The translations under genes and the position numbers were made by a program. The notes beneath the pieces are model-generated. The model was not told the DNA's origin and did no database searches. It saw only the letters and a program-made list of their open reading frames with translations. A stretch of DNA of 64,000 bases, from positions 41,123,087-41,187,086 of the forward strand of contig OY759216.1 of NCBI GenBank assembly GCA_963662175.1, given 5' to 3'. Numbering within the stretch: the stretch's first letter is position 1; each line of letters starts with the position of its first letter. Source of the DNA: Aradus depressus (lineage: Eukaryota > Arthropoda > Insecta > Hemiptera > Aradidae). Shown here piece after piece: positions 56,308 to 64,000 of the stretch.

Positions 56308-57431
56308 CAACCTCAGAAACCTTATAAAATTGGGAATCTTAATTTTTTTTTAAGTCTATTAATTATTCTTATTATTTAAACATTAGACCATCTAAAAACA
56401 AAAAAACATTCAAAACCGACTTTTATAGTTAGTATGCAGAGTGTTTATGCTGACACAGAACAATGTCAATAATTCTGAAAACCTAAGTTATATGAAAATA
56501 ATATATACCTAATTTTTAAAAATACAAAGTAAAATTGCATATTAACCACAGCAATTGTGTTACTACATGAAACTCAATAAAAAATTGCAATTCCTGTAAA
56601 CATTAATTTATGTAGTGGTAACAAAAGCTGGGTGGCAACCATACTAATATGGCTAACCATCTTTTCTGACATAGCTTTTCAGGGATTTGTAGGTGAATAA
56701 AAAAAAAAAAAACTGTTTTCTGTGTAAACACCGGCCTATAGGCAGGCTCGACCATTCGAAAAATCAACGAAGTAGAAATTGAACTGATCCAAAATTATAT
56801 CACAGAATAACTAAATATACTATACATTTCGCAACATAGTACACTAGGCATTTTTCAATGAAAATATGTTAAATCTAATTCATTTACTGCAAAAACAAGT
56901 AGGCCTCCAAATTACGTTTATTTAAATTAATTGATAAATGAATATTCATTGGTCTCCAAATTTTTTGACCTACGAACACAATCTTGAAAATATTCTGTAA
57001 GCGTAAATTCTCAAAATATTTTATTTTCCAACGATGGTGTCACATTTCTTTATTTTCTCTGGGAATACAGTTTATCCTACAACTTATTGTCTATACGGCC
57101 ACTATAAAATTTATATTTATACTTGTTTTTAAACACCTTCATGGTTCAATAAAGAAGGCAGGCATGTCAGTGCATTTTTTAATGGAAGCATTTTCCTCCT
57201 AATAAATAATACAAATAATAAAAGAGTTGTTTTCTAAATTATATTTTCTTAAAACTTAAAAACAATTCTGTGCCTGTCATTGGAACAAGCGAAACTTTGT
57301 CGTCTGCTCTATCTAATTGTCCATCTCTTCGTCTCCGTTCCTTCAGACAATGGCAGAGGGAAGACATTGGAAAAACGTTTCAAGGAAACATAAAGGGGGA
57401 ATAAAAATTCTAAAACACAAATTTATCAATT
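56308..57431. other. Possible 3' UTR, then unassigned intergenic DNA
   Basis: The first 270 bp up to AATAAA (56576) could be 3' UTR of the plus-strand candidate. The rest, down to the XPF poly(A) signal, is AT-rich with no further feature. Confidence 0.35.
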
Positions 57432-57437
57432 TTTATT
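57432..57437 (-). promoter_or_regulatory. ERCC4: Poly(A) signal candidate for XPF
   Basis: AATAAA on the minus strand about 95 nt after the XPF stop codon, the nearest canonical hexamer downstream. Confidence 0.5.
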
Positions 57438-57531
57438 CAATTTGAATATTTATACATGGATTATTTTGGCAAAAATTACAATATACTTGAATAAATACAA
57501 TAGATATATATATACACACAATAAATGCATT

Positions 57532-57705
57532 TTATGTGACTTCGTGTTTCCTTTTCCGTCCGACACCTCGCCCCCGACCCCGGCCCCTGTAGTTGCTGCT
57601 AGTCGTCGAACTACTGGCCTCTCCTGTCGGTTTAATCTGATGGTGAAGTGCCTTGTACAACAGTTCACCGTTCACTGAATGACCAATCAGTTCACCCAGT
57701 TCATC
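57532..57705 (-). CDS. ERCC4: XPF last exon: second HhH motif and RG-rich tail
   Basis: 174 nt, acceptor TTATGTTGAAG, stop TAA at the low-coordinate end. It encodes [20 protein letters not shown], the second helix-hairpin-helix. A Ser/Thr-rich linker and [18 protein letters not shown] follow. The basic end could act as a nuclear localisation or nucleic-acid-binding tail; such an RG run is not part of the vertebrate or fly C-terminus as I know them. Confidence 0.92.
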   Translation of the reverse strand, partial: DELGELIGHSVNGELLYKALHHQIKPTGEASSSTTSSNYRGRGRGRGVGRKRKHEVT

Positions 57706-60700
57706 CTTCAACATAAAACACAAGTTCATTAAAGTATTCCATAGGTTTAATTTTTTACAGCATATAATTAAATTATATGATTTTAGATATATACAGAAAA
57801 TTTAAATAATTTGGGGGCCTTTTTGCTGGCATGGCTTCTTCCATATTATACTAATTGACGTCATAAACTGGCAGTCAAGTAACGTTTCAGAATTTAGACC
57901 GGGAAAGACGAAAATACGTCATTTTATTAGTTGATTATATATTATTTCTCCCTTCTACAAATTTACTTTATGTTTAGTGATTTCAGCACCATTTTGGATA
58001 CATTTCATGTAAATCCCCCACCCATGCAAGTTGTCCATAAAAGAAATGTTAAAAACAATTACCATCCTCAATTTCATTCGTAAGTTATCATCAAAATTGT
58101 TCGAGGTAGATAAAGGGGAGGGGGGGGGGGGGGGGGGGAGGCTAACTTTCATTTCTTATGCCGCCATTTAAAAAACTAAAAAATAACCAAAAATATATTC
58201 TGATCCTAACCATCATTATTAGATACACTACTTAATCTAATGCACAAAAAAAAAATATATATATAAAATCACACACCCCTTCTTTATTTGTCTGCACCCC
58301 AATATAAAATTCACGCGTCAATGGTTACTTGTTCTTGAATGATAGCCGCACATTTCTCAGATTTTTTCACATTTCAAAGTAAAAAGTAAAAAATCTACAC
58401 GCAATAAGTTTTCATATGACCTAGTAGGATAGTTCTCTCAATACTTTCTATTTGTGAGGAAATATTCTGGTGATGTCACGTATAATTTTGCAGCGTATTA
58501 CTGGATACTTCAGAAAAAAAACCCGCAACTTTCCGATCCAAATGGTCTCTAAAGAGACAGACGAAGACATATAGGTTACATTTTCCGTTCTCTACCTACA
58601 ACCTACAGAACCCTGTAGGTATATATTTTATAAGCTATTTTTATATACAAAATTGTAAGACATATCCAATTAACATGTTATGGAATAACGGACTTAAGTA
58701 TTATTATTACTATAACAAAGGGGCTGAAACTTATATAATAACCACTGTTCACGTTCAGGTATGCCAACTTACTTTAGACAGTTTAATCAGATGATTCAAC
58801 GACTTTCCTTTGCTTAATAAATTGTTCATATTTTTTGTATTTACACCTGGGAGCTTAGAAACAAAATCCTGAAAAAAATAATAATAAAAAAAGTAAATAA
58901 TCATATTTATAGGGATTTAGTAAAAAAAAAAAAAATGAAGATTATAAAATCACAAAATATATAAAAGAGAACATAAAAAAAAAATGGATATGAAAGAAAT
59001 GAAGATTGTGTTGAATGATTGACATTGCATATTTGGGAAATGTAATCACTTATAGAGGAAATGGTACATACATACTTTAAGAATAAAGAATCTCAAAAAT
59101 GCAGTTATCGTTAAAAAAGAGTAAATCGGGGAAAAAACTGTGATCAACTGCTTAGCTAAAAAATTACAGACATGTGTATTTATATAAACAAAGAACTTGT
59201 ATAACATTTATATTGTCTAATCCCACAAAAATACATATTATCTACAGGTTTCGGCTAACGCTATCGACAGCACAAAGTTCAACAATGAGGGTAGATTGAC
59301 CGATCCAATATATGTACATAATTTTGAGTAATTAGAAATATAAATTGTAAGCGAGTTCTTTGTTTTAATTAGTTGTTCAGTATACCAACAGATCGCAAAA
59401 ATGTATTCAGACATATGTATTCATGTTAAACTACCTGAATTCCAATATTAAATTTTGTCATCCTTTCATCTTCATTATGAGTTTCATCCTGTCCAATTCC
59501 TGCAGCCACTGATGCCTCCGGTTCAGGTTTTCCTTCCTGAAATAGAAATTTCCAGTTTATTTTTTGATTATTTTAATTAGTTATTTTTAAATAGAAAAAA
59601 TACTTGATAGTTTAGAACAACATCAAATAAAGTTTAAGTAATGAAAAATAAAAACAAAAACCTTAAGCTCATGGAAAAGTTGTGCCGTGGTAAAGGGTCC
59701 TTGACTCCAAACAATTCTAAGTTTGGGAAAGTGAAGTGTCAACAACTGAAGTTTAGCTGTGATGTCGTTTGATGACATATCACTGCTCAAATAGAACCGA
59801 CCCTAAAAAAATAAGTAAGTAGAATAGTCTTCGAGAAGAGCGCTGTACATTACAGAAATATATACGTCAGAGGCTGGGAATCTGGGTCAATCGGGGTTTC
59901 CATGTTATGTCTAATGGGTGTTTAATTACTTTTTTTTTGTAAAATAATAATATATATCAGTACAATATTCTAAACAAACTATAAATATTTTAATAGAGTC
60001 TTTGACAAGCAAGGTCTTCGGAACTGGTCTATCACTGACAGTGAATGTTTCTCTGGAGAATGTCAACAATTTGTTTTAATAACATGATCGTCTTCAGAGA
60101 TAACGAGAAATACATTTACAATAATCTTAGGTAATTAATATACATAAATTGAGCAACGAATAATGTATTTACACTTATAATATTATACGTAGAATATTTT
60201 CAAAACTGATTGATACCGGCAAAAATGCGTTAATCTACATTTAATCTTAGAATGGCATGACCGCAAATAGTACATAGCATACTACATTTATTTTACTGAG
60301 GAAAAAATAAATAGACTTTTCTTTAATATTTCCTTCTAAAAGCAGCCTTCCTAAAGGAATTATAACGGGTTTAAACGGAATATATTTGTATAGAGGAAGT
60401 ATAGCGATAACAATAATCAACATAGTTTAATACAAAATCCATAAATTATGTTTACGTTTAATACAAAATAAATTGAGGGTTAAGGATTAGTATAAAACTC
60501 TTCATGGCGTAGTGGCTTAGATAGCTGGTTTATGATGCGAAGGATCCTGGATCGATGTTGGTTTGTTCCATCTTTATACATAAAATTGTAAGAAGGGGGC
60601 TGTCTATACGATGTTTTATGGTGGGCTGGTGTATTACACCTAGGGACCTGAGCATCCAATGCTCTTATCCCTTCCGTGTCTGTACAATTGGTACTTTTGA

Positions 60701-63700
60701 AAACAATGTGAATCTTGTTTTGCTCTGTTTCAGGTAAACAAAGATACAATTAGTTTTTGACTAATGTCAGTTCGTTTGTTGGTCTCTGTTCGTTCCGTCA
60801 TCATGAGAAAATGGTAAAACAAATATCATATTTTGAATCTGCCTTCTTAGGAATATAATATTTAGTATTTGTACATATGATTTCAAAATCACTGAATAGA
60901 GGGGGGTTTACTTCGAGACAGAAAATGTTATTTCATGTTTGATAGATCCTGTTGATATTACCTGGAAAAGTTACTGAATCAATATGAAAAACATTTTAAT
61001 TTTAAACATTTTTTGTTCTATGCTTTTTTTTTTTGCTAAAGTGAGAAATAACGGAGATAAACATTTATAAACAGAGGATAAACATGTCCGAGTAGCGAAG
61101 GGACATGAGATGGTAAGGGTGAAATCGCACATCTGATCAGTCTAACCTTCTCATTCCTGCATTCTCCCCAACCCATGATATAAGTGTACGCCATTCCCTC
61201 TGTCTGCTGTTTATCTCCGTCATTTTTATGTAATGTTAAATTTTAACGCAATCGATACCTACATATCAACGACATTACACCAAACCTTCAAATAAATAAA
61301 ATTAAATATATAAAAATACCTGAAGAACAAAAGGTTTAGCTTCGTCGAACTCAATAAGGAGGATAGGTTTAGTGTAGTAACGTGTCATGGCCTGTGCCTG
61401 GGTATAAAGGCGGCCCGAATTGAGGGAACCAATCAGATCTGAGATGGATTTGCGCTCGACACACATCTCCGGGGACAGAATGTAGTCTCCAACCTGCAAT
61501 TGTACCAAATTGGAAAATAATATCGGCTCACAATAGAAAAGAAGGGACGTGAAACCGTCCCGAAATAAGAACATGATTAAACATCGTAACTTATTAATTG
61601 TGATTCGTCAACTGTGAACACTCATTCATATGATAATGTTACCAAAAAAATAATCAAACGGAATGGGAGAAATGCTACTGGCAGAGATTCAACGAGGCTA
61701 ATCTCATATTATATATGTAGTTACCTGTAAAGTGATTGGTTCTATATCAATTCCTCTCTTGTGTATGACCGAAGGAAGTTCGCTTCTGAACTCTCGTATA
61801 TCCACAATAATCCGAGGTGTTGCTTCTTCAATCTCAACCCCTCCCTGACGAGTGCTCTTCTTTGGGGCGCTTATTTCTCTCAATCCTTCTCCTTGTCTCA
61901 AATCTTCAAATACTAGAGTCTTAAAAGTGCAAACAAACAATAAGTTATGTACAATTGAATCCAGTATCGACAACAATGATATTTTTATAAGTATTTTCGG
62001 GAAAAAATGTATTTCCAATTATGGGAATGAATGATAACTTTACAAGCTATATTATCAATTATCCGAATAATGAATAATAGGGCATTGGATACATTGGTTC
62101 CTTCGTTAGTTATAGATAAGTCATCAGAGTAGTTCAATTGATTCAAGAAGAGTAAGAATCTAACTAAAAAGAAACGCGAAGAAATCATTCTTCACAACAT
62201 AAACAAATTAATTGTTATGTTATTTGAAAAAATATATATATGTATAGTATATCAATTCTTTTAAACTACAACGATTAAGTTTAAAAGAAAGGAAAAAACT
62301 TTTGTGTGTTGAGCCAGTTCCTGCTGAGCAACGCAAATCTGTTTTGACCAAATACCAATTATTGATAATATGTATATATTTTTGATTAATTACAATTTTT
62401 TGATTAATTACAATTTTACCACTTTGTCTGTTATAATTAAAAATGTTCAATCAATTCAAAAATAGAAAATTATATATATATATATATATATTTTTTTTTT
62501 TTGCAGATACCTGAATTAGTGTCTACTTAAGAAAATACATCATTACTATTAACAGAAACATATTTTCGACGTTAATCAACGTATATTGCCACGGAGAATA
62601 TCTGGTATTATTGAATACAATACCATAATATGTAATGATTTCATAGTAATGGTTTTGCTCTATTCCAATAACATTAGAATGATGCATTTTACCAAGTAAT
62701 GCCGAAAAAACTAACTTTTTTTTCATTGATTAGTTTTTCAAAGGCCTGCTTTTCTCGTCTGAGTGAAGTTAAATAGGCTTGTTCTTCAACGCTTCCCTCA
62801 TATATAAGAAAATAGACTTTCAATTGTTTTTCTGCGACAGCACTTTGGTAAATCTAAAATTAAAAAGGTTTAAAATTTTAAAATTATTTAGAAAGGCACT
62901 TTTGTAAGGAGAATTGATAATTCGTAAATAAATTTAAAAAAAAAGTGTATCAATGAGTTTCTTACTGATCTTCCGAACCCATGTAAAAAACTTAAGCAGA
63001 CCTTTAAGCATCGTATCCACAAATGAAATTTCGTATCGATACATTCATCCTATGGGAACTTATTATGTTCATAGAAAGAGGGCACAGGTAACTCAGTGGT
63101 GCGCGTGCTAGCTTACTGAGCACAAGTTCGCGGGTCCGAAACCCGGCCGAGACCATTATTTTATTTTATCTGGGAGGTAAAATAAACTTAAGCACGCCGT
63201 CCTTTGGATGGGACGTTAAGCGATGGTCCCGAGCCAGTACGATGTCAGGTACTCGTTAAAGATCTCCACCTTAAGTGAATAAAAATTAAGGGTACGCAAA
63301 ATTTAGGACTCCCATAGTAGAGTCGGGCTCATGTCCACCAGTGACAAAATAGCGCTTTGGTAAGTAGGCTATATGTATGACCTTGTAGTTAAAACCCGGG
63401 CATGATTCATAATAACTAACTATTCATAGAAGAAACAAATAGATTTTTTTTCTTTACATTTTCGGATTCACATTAGGTCGAGAGAGATAAAATTCAACAT
63501 CAAATTGATGACCAATTACATAAATGCCCAAATAAAACACATAGCTGGAAAAGTAACAGAGAGAAAACAATAAGGAACTTACCTCAATTTGTCTAATAGC
63601 TGAGATATCAATATCATACATAACGACCACATTTGGTTTGAGTTTATATAGAGCCTTGTGGAGGGAAAGTGGATCGCCATCTTTTTTGAACTGTTGGATC

Positions 63701-63735
63701 ACAATCATAGGTTCTTTAGCAGTCAGTTCCATATC
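57532..63735 (-). CDS. ERCC4: XPF/ERCC4 DNA repair endonuclease, C-terminal half (eight exons, 5' end outside window)
   Basis: XPF is the catalytic subunit of the structure-specific nuclease XPF-ERCC1, which cuts on the 5' side of lesions in nucleotide excision repair and acts in interstrand crosslink repair and recombination in the nucleus. Eight exons joined in phase 0 give 390 codons plus stop: the end of the inactive helicase-like region ([20 protein letters not shown]), the ERCC4 nuclease domain starting [17 protein letters not shown] with the catalytic [18 protein letters not shown], and two helix-hairpin-helix motifs (LPGVNTKN and [16 protein letters not shown]) that bind ERCC1 and DNA. 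It ends in an RG-rich basic tail. All splice sites are GT-AG. The order and spacing match animal XPF, and nothing suggests a pseudogene. The N-terminal helicase-like half should lie to the right of the window. Introns hold a SINE-A, a P-family copy, a Penelope-like relic and a MITE-like element. Confidence 0.95.
58773..58868 (-). CDS. ERCC4: XPF exon: first HhH motif
   Basis: 96 nt between acceptor ATTTTTTTCAG and donor [26 protein letters not shown] aligns with the human DFLLKMPGVNAKN hairpin that contributes to ERCC1 dimerisation. Confidence 0.92.
59196..59290 (-). mobile_element. Penelope-like arm relic in an XPF intron
   Basis: Read on the minus strand: GTGCTGTCGATAGCGTTAGC, then CGAAACCTGTAG and GTGGGATTAGACAATAT. 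The layout parallels the hammerhead arm at 30.2 kb (CTGANGA, stem, GAAA, then the TAGACAATAT flank). The core is altered (CTGTCGA), so it is either a relic or a related subfamily. Confidence 0.45.
59435..59536 (-). CDS. ERCC4: XPF exon: nuclease-to-HhH linker
   Basis: 102 nt with acceptor TTTCTATTTCAG and a weaker donor GTAGTT. It encodes [18 protein letters not shown] and an acidic linker, corresponding to the human KQSKPQPDAATA region. Confidence 0.88.
59662..59802 (-). CDS. ERCC4: XPF exon: C-terminal part of nuclease domain
   Basis: 141 nt with acceptor TATTTTTTTAG and donor GTTTTT (weak). [19 protein letters not shown] and TAQLFHELK match the conserved LTLLTLHFPRLRILW segment of the nuclease fold. 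Confidence 0.93.
60497..60760 (+). mobile_element. Possible third tRNA-derived SINE, in an XPF intron
   Basis: TGGCGTAGTGGCTTAGATAG fits an A-box, and GGATCCTGGATCGATG about 30 bp later a loose B-box. The following sequence has no clear tail, and the extent is a guess. Confidence 0.35.
61043..61228. mobile_element. Possible MITE in an XPF intron
   Basis: AAATAACGGAGATAAACAT on the left and TGTTTATCTCCGTCATTT on the right form inverted repeats of about 18 bp with one mismatch. No clear duplication was found. Confidence 0.45.
61320..61493 (-). CDS. ERCC4: XPF exon: nuclease active site
   Basis: 174 nt with acceptor ATTGCAG and donor GTATTT. It holds the metal-binding motif: GD (residues 2-3), ERK (13-15) and D (19) of this exon, followed by [12 protein letters not shown] and PILLIEFD. 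All expected catalytic residues are present. Confidence 0.97.
61725..61919 (-). CDS. ERCC4: XPF exon: linker and start of nuclease domain
   Basis: 195 nt with acceptor GCACTTTTAAG and donor GTAACT. A variable charged linker precedes [20 protein letters not shown] and IDIEPITLQ, the highly conserved opening of the ERCC4 domain. Confidence 0.96.
62716..62853 (-). CDS. ERCC4: XPF exon: end of helicase-like region
   Basis: 138 nt with acceptor TTAATTTTAG and donor GTTAGT directly after an A8 run. [20 protein letters not shown] and [12 protein letters not shown] match the last helicase-like motif of XPF. Confidence 0.95.
62985..63557 (+). repeat. P-family repeat in an XPF intron, split by SINE-A
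   Basis: ATTTCGTATCGATACATTCATCC before and ATTCAACATCAAATTGATGA plus a reduced hairpin (AGCTGGAAAAGTA) after the SINE-A belong to one 3' portion of a P-family copy. Confidence 0.6.
63077..63422 (+). mobile_element. SINE-A, full length, in an XPF intron
   Basis: AGAGGGCACAGGTAACTCAG head, GGGTCCGAAACCCGG B-box region, and AATAACTAACTA tail. A 9-bp duplication TTCATAGAA flanks it (63068-63076 and 63423-63431). It lies antisense to XPF. Confidence 0.87.
63583..63735 (-). CDS. ERCC4: XPF exon: helicase-like region, first exon in window
   Basis: 153 nt with acceptor ATTTGTTTAG and donor [26 protein letters not shown] and SAIRQIE align with human LHEVEPRYVVLYDAEL...RQLE. Upstream exons are not in the window. 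Confidence 0.93.
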
Positions 63736-64000
63736 CTAAACAAATAACGTCATGAGTCAATACACAGTAATAGCATTAATCCAGATACAACACATTGATC
63801 TAGACTTTATTTTTTTAAGTAGATATTTTATCAAATTTTTTTTTATCATTCCAAATTTCGATATTTTCACATTTTACTGTTTCGTACGTAAACCAAGATC
63901 CTGTAACCCGTGTAGAAAAATGTAAGTGGAATATAAAATGAAAGATACTAGAGACCTCAATAAGAAATGGTGGTCGTTAATGGCACAAAGGCTCTCGAAC
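63736..64000. other. ERCC4: XPF intron, continuing past the window
   Basis: Sequence upstream of the first visible XPF exon. No further exon could be supported. Confidence 0.6.

Noticed and set aside
63940..64000. Further XPF exon at the window edge (frame ESLCAINDHHFLL)
   Set aside because: No match to XPF that I can recognise, and the exon would be cut by the window edge.

Overview
The window is AT-rich animal DNA, almost all non-coding and dominated by interspersed repeats. Short GT-AG introns, tRNA-derived SINEs, non-LTR retrotransposon relics and an XPF/ERCC4 nuclease resembling invertebrate orthologues suggest an arthropod or similar invertebrate. A parasitic copepod is only an unverified hunch, and no species call is made.

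The one confidently recognised gene is the 3' half of XPF (ERCC4; mei-9 in flies) on the minus strand at 57532-63735. Eight exons encode the end of the helicase-like region, the ERCC4 nuclease domain with an intact GD...ERK...D site, the tandem HhH domain and an unusual RG-rich basic tail. The 5' half lies beyond the right edge of the window. Weaker coding candidates are a two-exon 54-codon gene (22640-22879, +), a lone exon (50525-50602, +), a terminal-exon-like segment (56061-56307, +) converging on XPF, and several short ORFs of unknown status.

The rest is a layered repeat landscape. (1) About 27 copies of a modular family, here called the P-family, run from a short palindrome and a TACTTCCCCAGC-like motif through tandem units of roughly 140 bp to a 3' hairpin carrying the complementary motif; the architecture recalls Helentron-associated elements. 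(2) tRNA-derived SINE-A has about 15 copies and SINE-B four, several with target-site duplications; one SINE-B has a 102-base A tail. (3) Non-LTR retrotransposon pieces lie near 8.4, 9.5, 29.8-31.2, 39.0 and 54.1-54.8 kb. (4) DNA transposons include a pogo/Tigger-like MITE, a hAT element, a 395-bp TIR element with a 4-bp duplication and a TA-flanked MITE. (5) Inverted-repeat elements near 20.7, 30.1, 44.1 and 59.2 kb resemble Penelope-like element termini.

The most interesting signal is in group 5. Both arms of the 30104-30383 element carry a complete type I hammerhead-ribozyme-like core, one on each strand, and the element sits inside a LINE with a 12-bp target-site duplication. The other copies keep the same layout with decayed cores. 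The nested insertions (P-family split by Tigger-like, hAT and SINE elements) let the order of events be read from the sequence. Boundaries of repeats without a target-site duplication are approximate, and all family assignments were made by eye.
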